Below the pieces are notes generated by a model. That model was not told the DNA's origin and ran no database searches. It saw only the letters and a program-made list of their open reading frames with translations. From Delphinapterus leucas (taxonomy: Eukaryota > Chordata > Mammalia > Artiodactyla > Monodontidae), in contig NW_022098031.1 of NCBI RefSeq assembly GCF_002288925.2, positions 649,625-713,624 of the forward strand: a stretch of 64,000 bases of DNA, read 5' to 3'. Made by a program: the position numbers and the translations under genes. Positions 29,101 to 44,100 of the stretch are shown one piece after another; positions within the stretch are counted from its first letter, which is position 1; every line of letters begins with the position of its first letter.

Positions 29101-32100
29101 GAATGATGTCCATAAAGCATCTTAGGAATAAGTACAAATAAGTCTTACCTTGCAAATGCAAAAATAGCTGTTCCAAGAAGAATAATTGAAAGGATACACA
29201 AAGTGACTGAAAGTATAATCTCTACAGATCTTTCTGAAAGCCCTTCACCTGAAGAGGAAGATGTATAAAATCATTAATTATTATTATATGTAATACTACA
29301 TTGGGTCTCAAAATACAGAAAAAAATTTGGCATATTTCTCAATAATGCTAATGAAGTGTACAAATGTGTTTCTCTTCTTCTCCTAGATCTTCTAACTTTG
29401 GAGCTCAATCCTTGGTGCTCCTCTATTTTTCTATTTAAACTCACACCTTTGGTGAACCTGTGCAGCCTCATGGTTTTAATTTTCATCTATATGATGATGA
29501 CTACTTAACTGTAATCTAAGGAACTCCCGACTTGTATATCCAATTGCCTACTATGTATCTTTATTTAGAAGTGTAATTAAATTTTAAAAATCAAAGTTTC
29601 CAAAGCTGAACTCCTATTCTTCCCTCCTTTCAACTGCATCTTTCTACATCTTAGTCGATGGCAACTTCATTGTTCTAGTTGCTCAAGCCAAAAATCTTGG
29701 AGTCATACTTGACTTTCTCTTTCATAGAACACATCCAAAATCTCTGAGGAAATCCTGTTGGCTCTATGTTTTTCACTAATAGAAACTAGGGAAACTTGGA
29801 GAGATAGTAATTCCAAAGTGTGATTAGGGAACAAAAGGAATTTGGGATATCTAATGGGGCAAGAAAGCTAAGAAATGATCAAAGCCTAATGGTATGGAAA
29901 GAACAAAAGATCATCTTGAAGAGGTGGCCAAAGATGGAACAATTTAAACTTTATAATGAATAAAAACTGAAATTGATTGAAATAGATTCAATATAAAAAT
30001 CCATGAGTTCTAATATTATTCAATGAAAGAGAAATGAAAATTAAAACCAAAAAGGTACTAATTTGTAACCCCTGGTTTTAGCTAAACAACTTTTTTTCAC
30101 TCTAAAAATTTGTAATTAAAGAGAGAAAATTAAGCATTTTTTCCCGTGGCTTTCTCATATGAACTGTTTTTTATAAATTAAAAAATAGCCCCAGTTAAGG
30201 AGATAAAGCTCCTTATTAGAGGAGAATTCTGTTTAATAAATGTGGAAGAAATAATAAAATTAGAAATTAATTTTGCATTCCTAATGAAATAATTGACTCA
30301 GGTAACAATCATAAGTGTATCTCTAAATGACTAGGAGGAAGGTTGAAAGGCATTTGGATATTTGGGGAATGTCAAACTATCATCTCACAGATTATCTGCT
30401 GGTTATAACAAGGGAAAAAACAACTTTCCAGTGAAAGGTCCTGCTGTCATTCCCACTAAACTTACTGATCAATTTTAACATCACTGAAAATGTGACAACC
30501 AGGTATTATACACCTCCTGATGTGAGGTATTTTGATCTACGCAGCAACACCTGTAAAGGAGCCCTGCCAAAAATGTTCATTGTGAATATTCAAACCTTTA
30601 GATCTTATCTCTAATTTATAAGAAAGTAGGAAAAGGAGTTAATGACACCAATAAAAAGCAATCAGACAAATTCAAAATATGGAACCTCTTGATCCTGTTT
30701 TAAACAAACTACAAAGAAAAAAATCAGAGGATGATTTGAAACTATATATATATAGTTCTACATAATATCAAGGATTTATCATTAATTTTGTTGAACTGCA
30801 ACAATATAACAACATACTTATTAGAGAAATATGCTAAACTGTTTTGGAGTGGAATATATAATGCTTTCTGTGATTCACTTTAAAATACTTCAGAAACAAA
30901 ATGAAAAATGTGTAATTAAAACAGATGTGGCAAACCATTAAAAATTATTAAATTTAATTAATAGGTATTTGGGGGTTCATTATACTATTCAAAACTTTCA
31001 TGTACGCTCTACTCACTTCTCACTACCTCTGCTGCAAGGTGATCGAGGCCACCATCCTGTTTTGCATGAATTGTTGTATGGACACCTAACAAGTCTTCCT
31101 ATATCCACCCTGTCCTCTTTCCATCTATTCTCAACATAGTAGCAAGGGTAATGATTTTAAAACATTACCTGTCTACTTAAAATCCTCCTTATCTCTCACA
31201 GACAAAATCCAAAGTCCTTCCAATGGCCTATGGCCATAGGTTAATGGCCTCTGGTTCCCTGTTACCTGTTTGACTTCCCTTCCAATCTCCACCTTGCTTA
31301 CAACTCTGGAGCCAGACTGGCCTCCCTATTGTTCTTGGGACACACCAGGTAACTCTTGATATAGGGCTTTTGGCCAGCTTCTTCCTGTGCATAGAAATGT
31401 ATTTCTCTTATAGATCTGCCTGGGTAGCCATTTCATTACCATGAGGAATTTGCCCAAATATCGCCTAGTCAGTGAAGCCTACGCTGACCACCTCTTACGG
31501 ACTGAACGCATGTGTCCCTCCAAAATTCATATGTTGAAGCCCTAACACAAATACAGTGTGACAGTATTTGAGTAAGGAAGTAATTAATGCTATATGAGGT
31601 CACAAGGGTTTGGCTCTAATCTGATAGAATTAGTGTCCTTTTAAGAAGAGACACCAGAAAGCTAGTTCTCTCCCTCCGTGTGCACATGCTGAGGAAAGGC
31701 CATATAAGGACATAGCGAGAAGGAGGCGTTCTGCAAGCCAGGAAGAAAGCCCTTACCACATACTGAAGTGGCTGGAACCTTATCTTTGATTTCTTGCCTC
31801 CAGAACTGTGAGAAAATAAACTTCTGTTGTTTAAGCCACTCAGTCTATAGTATTTGTTATGGCAGCCCAAGCAGACTAAGACATTACCATATTTAAGATT
31901 GAAAGCTGCAACTCCTTCACTTCCTGCCTTCCCCCTTCTACCTCCTCTACACTCTGTTCTACTTTTTCTTTTCTCCATAGCCCTTGGTAACATCTTATAA
32001 TTCATTTATTTATTATCTTATTGTTTATTACCTGTCCAGAATGTAAGATCCCTGAGGACAGGAGTCTTTGTTGTATTCAAAACTGTATTCCAAGTCCTGA

Positions 32101-35100
32101 GAACAGTATCAGGCACATAGCAAATGCTCAATAAATATTTTCTAAATTTACTGATATATAAAAATATCGATTTTGAAGTATACTAGAAATTAAAAATTTT
32201 CAGGTTGAAGATTAGGCATTAAACCAAATAAGAATATATAAATTATTATTTTGATACAACTAGTAATTATAATTATAACCAATTTTAAGTTATATGATGT
32301 ATAATTTTACTGTAGAAAGTATTAGAGTCAAGTGACAAAATAGGTTAACTATCTGTAAAATACGCAGGGGTTAATGTTTCATCTTTTCTTCCCTGGATTG
32401 GTGCTTATGAAATGTTAACACTATGAAAGAGTTTCTGTGGCTATTCTGCATGGTGGATTTGAATGAACACTGAATCTTGAACAGTTATCAGAGTTTCATG
32501 GTCATCTAGAATCTCCAGCTAAATTTAGAAGACTCTAAAGGACCATGTAGCTCATAAAGTATTTTAGATACACCTTTTTCATACATTAAAATATAAATGG
32601 TTTCATGAATTTTCACATGCTGACTCCTAACTGGATATGCTTGGGAAAGGAAACATGAAGATGAATAGAATCATCTTTATCAGGTAGTATTGAGTCACTG
32701 GACCTTGGAACCTAGTAGGGAAAAAATGATTTCATAGACCACAAAAAATTTTCAGATTAGATTACCATTTCAAAGCACTAGCCAAGTGAAGTGAAGAAAT
32801 GACATATGATGTATTAATAAACAATAGGTAATCCTTTGGGCACATGTATTACAAATGTACTACTAGGAAAGGACAAAATGTACTATGACTGTCCAGCACA
32901 AATTTTGATTCACTGCTATGCATGTACCCACAGAGCATTACCAGTACAGAATGAAGTCATTTCTCTAAATCCTTTCACAGAAAACAAAACTCTTTCACTT
33001 AAAAATATAAACATGATTCTTTTTGTAACGTGTACATTTCCTGATTAGACTTAAAATCCATTGAAAGGTCAAATTAAATTGTTTTATTTGCATAACAGAA
33101 TGTACTACTGTAGTAATTAAGCAAATCATAATTATAAAGTACTACCTAATTTTTCATAGTATTATCTTTTGATTATCATTATTTAAACTCCTCTATGGAT
33201 CTGACTTTTTAATGCAGCTTTATATCTCTAAGAAGCTTGAACTAAATGAGTTATAAAGCTCCTAGGACAATGCCCGGCTCTTGATATAGGTGCTTACTGC
33301 ATGAAAGATCATCTTCTTAATATTATTATTAATCTTAAAAGAAAACAACTTCTTATAACAGAACTTAAGTATGAAAAGTTCTTCTCTTTTAGCCCAGTAT
33401 TAGCCATCCAGAATATTCAAATACTGCACAAAGAACTTACTAAAGGTTCTCAATTTCATAATTCAAGAAATATAAATTAAAATACCCTAAATAAATGTTT
33501 TTTAATACATCATATTGGCAAAATATTAGAAGTAGATAATAAACAGTGGCCAGGTTGCAAAGTCATACTTAGTCATTGTTAAAACAAACAAAAAGGAATT
33601 ATTGCATCTTTATGTGTAAAAACAGTATACTTATGTATGAATGTTAGCCTCAGAAAGCTAAGATGAGCAGGTGCAAAGAGAACAGCTAGAAATAATTTAA
33701 AATGTTGAGAAGAGAAAATGGTACAGCAAAGGTAGGAAGTCTGTGGGAACAGAAAAGTCAGTAATGAAATCAAAAGCTACTTGGGCACTTAGTGATTTCC
33801 AGGCAATGCAGTACAGTGGTTATAAGCACAGCACTGCCTGAAGTCAGGTTGCCTGGGTCTAAAAGCTGGTGCTGCCACTTCCTAGCTCTGTAACCTTGGG
33901 CAAGATGCTTAAAGACCCAGCTTCAGATTTCTTACCAGGAAACTGGGGATACCTAGAAACAGGAAATCGTGTTATAGGGTTGTAGTGAAAAATACATGAG
34001 GTTATATACAAAAAAACTCATAAAGGGCTTGTCACATAAATAATGTTTCATATCTTTATTAATAACATTTCATAGTCATTAATCTGTCCATTCATCTGAG
34101 TTAATCTCCCAGTTAGCTTATGAAGTAGGTATTATTATTCTCATTTTGGAAATAAGATTGCAGAAGTTAATTTGTTAAGTAACTAACCCAAGGTCACATA
34201 AATTCCATATATGCCAAAACTGCCTGAAATATGCTCGTCTGACTACAGAGTTTGCGAGGTTCACCATCACATTGCCACTGCCTCATTAACATCATAAAGC
34301 CTTCCCCTGCTCCTCTGGTGTCCCGGGGGCAAGTGATCCTTTTGCTGCAAAAAATATATAGTGACTCCCTATCTCTGTTCCCAAGTGAGCATATTGGAAC
34401 TTTTCATTGTTAGCACAGTAATTAAATGAGAAGTATTATGACAAAAGAAAACAATCACAGAGCGCCTTTGCCATGAGGTTTAAGGTTTCAACTTGTTCAG
34501 TTTTAATGAAGCCCTGTGAGGTGCAGAAAGCAGTGTCTGGTTTTCAAATCACAGGAATCCTCTATAATTAAACCTTGCAATCAAAACATTGCCTACAAGC
34601 AGTTTCCATAAACTGAGGTGCCTAAGGAGGTTTCTTAAAAAAAAAAATTCAAGAAGGATTCTTGGGAATTTTCTTAATAAAAATCCTAATGCTCAATCCT
34701 GAGTGAAAACAAAATCAAGTAAGTTGTAAGTATTTCTTTAGGGTCAAAATGATGGCACGTGTCATTTCCCATTATTCCTACAGGCTATAAAGATTTCCCA
34801 ACGTGCAAACCTCTTCCAGGTTATCAATCCTTATTCAGCAAAGCCCTGTCTGGCTCCTTCTTACTTGTACTGCTGTTAGCCTTTTTCCCAAAACTTAAGC
34901 CTTTTAGTTCATCAGTGATTCTTTGTCCCTAATTTTAACATCCAAATAATATCTCTGACAGGCACAACCACTATCAAAATGGTCTGTCTTGTAAGTGTAT
35001 GTCCTATACTAACTTAGAAACACAGCTTTGCAGAGGCACTTAAATCCTGAAGATTGTATTGATAGGCGACTCAACTTGAAGCTCATTGCCTGTGGTGTGC

Positions 35101-38100
35101 AAAATACCAGTACATCCATTGGTGGTTTGATGACCTAGATGGGACCTAGACTTCTTTCACTGAAGTGTGAGATGCACACCTGAGTGTTCGGAAGACCTGT
35201 TAGAAATGCTGGGAGCCACTAGCCTGTTGCAAATGCTATCCTATATCCCAATACATGACATGTTTGAGAGAAAAAAGGACTCAATCATCCTTTGTATGCT
35301 TACGATGACACCAATGCATTTTACTGTTTGCTTGCCTCCATTCTTATAGCCATGAAACCATTCTTGCCATTGACCACTGCCCACTGTAGAAACAGTCAAC
35401 TTTATTTCCTTTTTGGGTCCTTCTACTATATCCTCCTCGGCAATGTTCTTTTCCCAAAAACCCTATGACTCCATGGCCTTTTATTAATGCCAATTATAGA
35501 CCAGCACCTTTTCTGGAGGGTGTTCTTTGGTTCCTGACTCAAGAGTGAATCTGATATACACAGAACCACAATATCCAATAGCCAGGTAGAAAATTAATAT
35601 GAGGCCAGAAATTGATGGTGTTACATCCATTAACCAGCAAAATGACTGGGCTACTTTGATGGACATCAAGGAATTCTGCTCCTGTGGTACACACCATATT
35701 CCAAATCTGAACATTTCATTTCACCACAACTGAGGGTTGCACTCCTTTTAATTTCCTCCACTCCTGCCCGGCACTGTTTTCCTAGCTACAAATAACTATC
35801 TAGATAGCAGAATTTTATGTGGTCAATTGGAATAAGCATTAGAGAGCAAACTCCTATTATAAAGCTGCTTATCTATCAGGAGAGAGCCCATAGGAGGCCA
35901 CCCTAAGGAGGAGCCTGAAAGGCTATCGTGGTGTCACTGGTCTCCAAATAGCATATGAACCCTGAAAAATTGATCGTAGATACGTGGGACTCTTCCTTGT
36001 CACAACCCCTTACCAACCCAATGGCATTTCACTGACTGTGCCCAGCCTGTGTTTCCCTAGTCCCTCCTATTCTGACCTTGACAGGATCTGGTGCTCTGCC
36101 GTTCATTATACATCTTACATCCCCTTATACTCCTGCTGTTACCAGGGCACACAAACATTAGCACCTGGATGACTTGGGTGGTGGTGATGATTCCAAAAGG
36201 GGAATCAGAGAACTGACGGTGTATTTCTTCTATCTTCTAGAATTACTTATTGTATTCCACTGCCTTGGCTGAGAGACCAAGAAAGAAAGAGAAGACCGTC
36301 GCTGAGGGACATCTTGAGACTACCTGTGGCCAAAGTGATGGATGAGGCCCATCCTTGGCCAAAGGGAAGCCATTTAGCAGAATCTGGGAATCACGTCCCT
36401 GTACACCGTGGTTCCTGATGCTTGGTTTCCCTCTTCTTTCCTTCCTATTAACCTAGATGTCTCAACTTTACCTTTCAGATAATTGGCTGAATATGTTGTC
36501 CTCATATCCATAATCTACATAAAACCAGCAAGCTATGAGATGAACAGCAAACAACACAACAAAGTGATCTCTTTTTAGCACCGCATCCTCAAAATATCAT
36601 CTCTCTAAGACATATGAGCTAATCCACTTGTACTATGTTTCTTATCTTCCATCAGTAAATATACCGGGTCACCATTTAGCTGTGATAATACGTAGTTTCT
36701 GAATGCTGTAACCTAAAGGAAGTTAAGTTGATGCCATCAAAACATTTACTGTGGTGGTGTCAGGGTGTGATAAACTCACCTATCAAATGCAGAAACGCTT
36801 GACACAACTTCAAAACCACAAGTCTGGTCAGCTGATTTAAAAATGATTGATTACGTAAAATTAAACCAGTGATTTTATGGAATTTAAGCAGACAGCACAG
36901 CCAATGAAATCTATAAGTTATTCCCCTATAAGCATTAATGTAGCAAACCGTGTGCCCCTTCATTTCTTCAAGGTCCAAAGTTTCCTTAACTAAGTGGAGG
37001 CTGCAGAAACTGGTTTATACAATTAATGTTCCACAACCAGATGAGAATTTCTAATTGAAAAGGGTGGAACATTTTCCGTCTTCTTCCAGCCATAATTATC
37101 AATGAAATCTATTGCATTCGTGATATACTGTGGATTATACTGTGGATCAGAACAACACACAAAGTTCCACACTCTCAGAGCCTGACACAGAGGAAACAGA
37201 AAGCTGTGATTTACTCAGAGAAGTCCTAGGGAAACAATTTCTCCTAAGGAAATGTATTTTTAAAATCTTCCATTATAACTCATCCAAAAAGAAGCTATGA
37301 AGCACTGAACGCTTTATAACTATAAAATATTAATATCTTTACCTATATTATTTTACACAAATCTTTCAAGGCAGGTAATATATCACCATTTTCCAAACAA
37401 GGAAACTGAGGTTTATAGAAATTATTTTCTCAAGTGGTAGAGCCAAGATTTGAATCCAGGTCTAAATCCTGCATTTGTATTGTAACGGTTGTAAAATTTG
37501 TGCCGGCAGAGCCACATAATTACTTAATCTGGGCCGCGGTTTCCTCGTCTGTAAAGTGGAACCAACACTGACACCTAACAGGGTTTCTGAACCTCAGCAC
37601 TATTGACTGTGGGTTAGATAACACTTTGCTGGAGGGGCTGTCCTATGCACTGTAGGATAGGTAGCAGCATCCCTGGCCTCTCCGCTCACTAGATGCCACT
37701 AGCTCAGCCTGCACAATTGTGACAACCGAACCAAAAATGGCTCCAGACATTGCCTAATGTCCCCTGGAGAGTAAAATCACTGGTTGAGAACCACTGACCT
37801 AAATTAAAGGACAGCTGTGAAGAGCCCATCAGTGAATACATACAAAGAGCCTCAGAGTATGTCTGGCCCAGAATATTTAATGTTAGATAGGTTGGTGGTG
37901 AAGAAGGACGAGGGGAGGAGGGGGAAGAGAAGAAGTAGTAGCCATAGTAGGGAGAGCAGGAGGGGGAGAGGAAGGGGGAGAAAAGGAAGAAGAAGAAATA
38001 TACTTGCATCTGACTAAATTGTATTGATGTTTTATTCAGGCCTGACTGGGTGGATATAATTGAAAAACTCAGAGTTGATCAGAAAGAAAATAAAATTTAA

Positions 38101-41100
38101 AAAGACAGGTAGGCTTCTATCTTTTAGGATTATTTCAGGAAAGTTTCCATAATCCTTTTTCTTTTTTTATGAAGTAAAAATGTTTTACATATAAGATTAC
38201 ATATTAAACAGCCAAATAAATATTTGCTTAGTGTAATATTCCACACATCAGCCTAGACCAAATACCATATTGAAGTCTATGTCCAGATTTGAATAGATGG
38301 AACGTCTATCACTTAAAAGAGTATTATAAATACTATTTTTGTCCTTAGGATAGTTAACCTTGAAATATTTTATCCTTGAGAACATTCGTCAGGGCTTAAT
38401 ACATTTACTAATGAATGTTACAGCTGTGATTAGCGTGTTGAGATTATAAATGAAATTAACTACAAAATATGTCTTACCTAAAGTCTTAACAGGATCAGAG
38501 TAATCAGAGTCAGTAAATTGTCCCATGACATTTGTGGCTCTAAATTTAAACCTATGAAATAAAAAACAACAACAATTTACATACCATATGACTTTTTTTT
38601 TCTATGAATAATTTAACAAATGGCTGTGAAAAAGACATTTTTGTTAAAGAGAAAGTTAACTTACAAAGCGTAAACTTAGAAATCAGTCACCATCAGGACA
38701 AATAAATAATATCTTTACGTGAAATTATCTTGTACATGGACCTCTTGAACTTCATGAGAGAGTGACCAAAAATTTGACCAGACTCATGAAGAGTCAGCAG
38801 GTTAATCAAATGAAGTAGATCACCTCCTTCATAGATTTGGATGAAACCACTGAATGTCTGCACAAGCACACTTTATAAATATAAAGCATAATAACTGTTA
38901 TACCTCAGCCACCTTTGAAAATGCCAATAAGCCACATTTAGAAGAGTCATATAAAACTCATCCTGTTCAAATATAAACAAATGAAGAACAATGCTTCTTC
39001 ATTCCGAGTGTGCACAGCTGTATTTTCACTTTCTGTGCTTTCATGGCATATGAAATACAAAGTGGATGCAGAAGAAAGTCAATCTTAAAAATCACTGGTT
39101 GATTCTGTCACCACAGAGACAACCGAAATTTACCTTATTTTAAAACTATGGGACTTCCCTGGTGGCACAGTGGTTAAGAATCCACCTGCCAATGTAGGGG
39201 ACATGGGTTCAAGCCCCAGTCCAGGAAGATCCCACAGGCCTTGGACGAACTAAGCCCGTACACCGCAACTACTGAGCCTGTGCTCTAGAGCTCACGAGCC
39301 ACAACTACTGAGGCTGCATGCCACAACTACTGAGGCTGCATGCCACAACTACTGAAGTCTGTGCTCCTAGAGTCCATGCTCCGCAACAAGAGAAGCCACC
39401 ATGGTGAGAAGCCCGCGCACCACAACGAAGAGTAGCCCCCGCTCGCCACAACTAGAGAAAGCCCGCGGGCAGCAACGAAGACCCAACGCGGCCAAAAATA
39501 AATAAATTTATTTAAAAAAGGATATCTTTAAAAAAACAAAACTATGAACCTACAAGAATGTTAAAATATAAAACCAATCTATATTAGTAAATTGTACTTC
39601 ATAATTTAATCCCTCCTCTTCTCAAATTCTTATGATTTTATGGACTATATGAAATGTTTTGGAAAAAATGTAAAATCAACAGTTCTTGGATAAATATTAA
39701 ACTTTGTGGTATATCATTTCTGTAACTGTTATTGTATGATGATTAATTTCAGGCCATAACTTAGTAACCCAAGTAATTGTACCTAATAACAGATAATAGA
39801 GCATTCTTTTTTCAAATGCCTAACTTCTCTAACTTTTCTAATGTTAACTTGTCCTAGGATGTTTATGAAGAACTTAACAGTGCTTTAGCAGGCAAAAATG
39901 AAACTAGCTGTATTTTTCAAATTTAGTAGTAAAAATTATATTTTGAAAATTAAATAAATAATTAAAAAATTATAGTCATGACACAAAATAACAGTCAATT
40001 TAGTAGGAGAAAAATAACCAATTTAGCAAAGTATTTAATAAAGCTAACATATCAGCATTGGTTTTTATATTAGATTATTATAATCTGTACAATACCAAAT
40101 ATTAAAGTGAATTGTAAAGATTTCAGTTCCTCATTCAGTTGTTTGATAGTATGAAAAGCTGAAAATGATTGCTATGACTGAGGTAAACTGAAGCCATAAT
40201 TAACTGAAAGACGAGGATCATGTTTCTAAAAACCTGACATTAGCATGCAAAGCAGAGAAATGAGTGAAAAACACAAAATAGTACACATTAGTCACACTGC
40301 CCTTTACAGAAAGAATTAAATTCTACCTGTGTTCTCCAATTTGCGCATTTTTCATATTGCCCTTAGTCACTTAACACGTCAAACCATAATTACTTTTAAG
40401 CTTGCCTACTTTCCCTACAACTGTATGTTTACGGGATATAAGGACAATGCCTTGTTGATCTTTATCATGCATTAGGTCACAATACATTATGGATGCCCAG
40501 CACTTACTGAAAAGATGACAGGAGGGGTAGATGGATGATGAAAGTTGTCAGCTAGCTTGCTAACATGATGCATAGTAAGCATAAACTATACTTACAAGTA
40601 TTGCTTTTTTGGTTTCAGAGGTCCATTGCAGATTTTGTCTTCATTGCCAGGAATCATACATGCGTTATCAGCACCTATGATGTAAATTTCTTCATTGCCA
40701 CTAAACTTTGTCTTTTCCTCTGTACATGGGGGATTAGGAAAGCCTTCATTTGTAATATATGGCCTTGGCTTATTAAAATATGCATCATACCACTTTGTTA
40801 CATTTCCATCATGCTGAGCTATTTTCAGAAAAAAGAATAATGATTACAAGTAATATCCAAATGTATTTTCACATTTATAAAGGGTGTTTCTATAATTGCA
40901 TGAGGAAAATCTGGATGCAACATCTGTCACTCTATGAACCACCAGGGATGATTCAGCTGATCTACCTGGATAATTAGGGAACCCTATCCATTCCCATCAC
41001 ACATGAATCCATAGGCATTGTGGAGAATGACTTCTCGGAGAAAAAACATTCCTCAATCAAGGGTAACTAACTCTCTTTCACACCTCCAAAGAAGCTATCA

Positions 41101-44100
41101 AGACTCCATCCTGCCAAACTCAAAACAATCCTACCAGCATATGGAATAAATAAATCACGTATTTTAACCATGCCTTTTAAAATTTTGGTAAAATATTTTA
41201 GGCATATATTAATGATCAGTAAAATTAATGATAATAAATTAATAATATTGACAATCTATTAAACTCAAGAGATGTGTAATAATCAGGAGTCAACCTTATG
41301 TGACTAATTTTGAGTTGAAATGTCTTTGGCATTCAGCAGTTCACACACTGCAATTTGACAAGATAAGCTGGCATGTGATGATACCTCCTGCTTCTGCTAC
41401 AAGCACCTGTACATTTTTGATTGGTCCATGGTCATCATTATAGTAACATATTGGCATTCTGATTGTAATTGTTGTTGAAGTCACAAGAAGTTTTCCCGTG
41501 GCATCATAAATAGGGGTTGGTTTGGTTTTTGGTCGCGCTGGAGCTATAAACAAAGAAGAAATATCACTACCAATTCATTTTTTGTTTCTGCAGAGAAAAT
41601 CATTTTGAATTCTCCTTTCATGCAGTAATTTACAGATAAAGTGATGACAAATATAAATAACAAGTGAAACAGATTTTTGTTTGGATACAGCAGATATTTC
41701 GCAATTATTACCTCCTAATGGTATAATTATATATTTGAGACTTGCCTAAGATAATGGGACCCAGGTGTGATTTTCAGACATCTGACTCCTCTTTATATAT
41801 TAAAGAAATTCAAACTATAATTTTCACAAATGCATTAAATCATACTAGTATTTTCATGTTTTTTTTTTTTTCTTTTACTTCCTTTAGCTGATTTACCAGT
41901 TTCTATTCTAGTCATACCAGGAGCCCTGCCCTCTAACCCTGCAGTTATCCATACCAAACATCTGGATGGTATCCTTACATATTTTTCTCTATGTTCACAT
42001 AATCATATAAAAATACATAAACTCATACATAATGGATTCTTCTCACTGATATGTTTTAATGGTGCTATATTAAGTATTATAATTACCCCACATATTGTTT
42101 TTCTCACTTAAATAAGACTTGTGTAAATCTTTTCAAGTCACCAAGTTCTGGCTAACTCATTCTTCTTAATGACTGTGTTGTACATCATGGTGCAACTGCA
42201 TCATATTTATTCAGTCATTCATCTAGTGATGGGAATTCACTTTTCCTTCAGGTTTTGAACATTTGCTTCACTACTCAGCCTTATACATTTAGCCTTATTT
42301 ACTGATCCTTTTATTTCTATGGAATATATTCCCAAGGGCAGAATTTCTGGAACAAAAGAAACATGTACTTTTAACTTTAACAGATATTGCCAGAATAATC
42401 TTCTAAAAGTGCCATGAGAATTCACATTTTACCGTCAATGCATGCAAGTATCTCCAAAATCAACATTTGTAGAAGCTCCTCTTGTTTCATTTCATCTTAT
42501 AGCTACATACACTAGCTGAGCATCAGTAAGTTGCTTAAACTTCAATTCTCATATTTATAAAATCTTTTAAAAAAGCCTCTCCGACAATGCCATAAAATTG
42601 CCAATATCATTTCCATTTTATACATGAGGAAAATGGTCTTATGCTACGTAGCGGTAAGAGGGAACTGTCAAGACTGGAACCAAATCTTTCTGACTTGATC
42701 CCTTAGCTCACTCCTCTGAGACATAAAAGTTACGATGACATTAGATGTATAGAAGTTTATTGGGGAAAATATCTATGAGAATCAAGGGGCAGGGAGCAAT
42801 AGCAGGTGGCACGATCACAGGCCTGACACGTGTGAATGCGGAGAAGGAAGGAAGAAAGGATTCAGCAGGAAGGGCCTCAGGTTTCAGGGAGTTCTGAGAA
42901 ACTTTGAGAGAGGCCACTGGGGAGTCCCCAAGACAAGGTTTCCTGTTAGAGGAATCTGGCATGCGACAGTACTATCCAACTCGGTATTATCTGTCAAATG
43001 CAAATCTAATGAGACAACTATTAATCCAGTGTCACTCCATGTCAATAAAATCATGCATATTACTGGAGAATAATTCATTTCTCTAGGACCGAACCACTGC
43101 CCCTTAGTACTCATATATCTTCTCTAGATAACTGGTCATGAGTCTATCCACCCTATGTAAGGCATGGAAAGTCAGAACTAGTCATGTCTACCTGAGGATG
43201 AGCAAGTATCTGAAATGGGAAGTTTTACTAAATAAATATAATGCATCTATTGTTACCTGTATACTGAATATATGAATATGTCTGCCACTAAATAACAAAG
43301 AGAACTTAGGACGGTATGAGGTAAGCTCTTCTTTATGAAGTCATTTTCTAAAGTAGCTGATTTTTTTAGACTTCAGGAGTTTGTACATTCCAAGTACATA
43401 TTTATCAACTAAAAGGAAATAACACAAGTAGTATTATAGTTATATAAGCGACCCACTGATAAAAAAGTCAAATTTATCAGCTTCATCTTACAGTGATCAT
43501 TTCTTATTCTTAACAATGCTTGTCTCCAGGCACTGTCCCATGGGTTTTTCAAAGATTATCTCTTTTAATCCTCACAGCAACTTATGAGGTAGGAACTAGT
43601 ATTGTCTCCATTACAGGCTTAGAGGTGTTAAGAAACTTGTCCAAAGCCAAACAGGTATCAAGTGGCCAATCCAGAATTCAACCTCAGCAACTTGACTCTA
43701 GACTCAGCCTAAAAGCTGGCACTTTTAACCACTGTGCTGTGCTATGCTTACCAAAGACTGAGAAAAGCTACTTTTTGTTTCAGAGAGAGGAGCAGCAGGT
43801 GGAATTCTACTAAAGGTCAATACACTTTTTTTTTTTTTTAATCTCTCTGCAGGTTTTACACAGGATTTTAGAGAAGTGGCAAAACTGTGTGCATATTTTC
43901 AGTCTTGAGAAGGCACCTTGAATGACTGAATGCCCCTGAGGTCCTCTTAGTAATCTTTTATGGCTTTTGTGGAATTTGGTGGGGGAGGCAGTCTCCAAAT
44001 TTTTGTATATTTTCTATGAAAAAACATCCCTGTCAATAATGAATTGATCTACTTTTATAGTCAGAATCATTAAGTTGATTATATGGTAGTTCAGTAAGCA

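Larger units (their letters stand above)
29249..38477 (-). other. PTPRQ: PTPRQ intron g-h (9.2 kb)
   Basis: The intron holds L2-like pieces (29500-29770, 31010-31494, 31885-32150), a MaLR-type LTR (31495-31884), MIR remnants (33811-34240, 37355-37480), a MER5A element (37579-37796) and a purine tract (37897-38000). A stretch from about 34990 to 36480 is less AT-rich and I could not assign it. Confidence 0.75.

Noticed and set aside
35484..35714. 76-aa open frame as a possible gene piece
   Set aside because: I recognise no motif, and there is no supporting splice pattern or start context. It is kept only as part of an unassigned block.
37817..38017. Arginine/serine-rich 66-aa open frame
   Set aside because: It follows from the purine tract and has no homology that I recognise.
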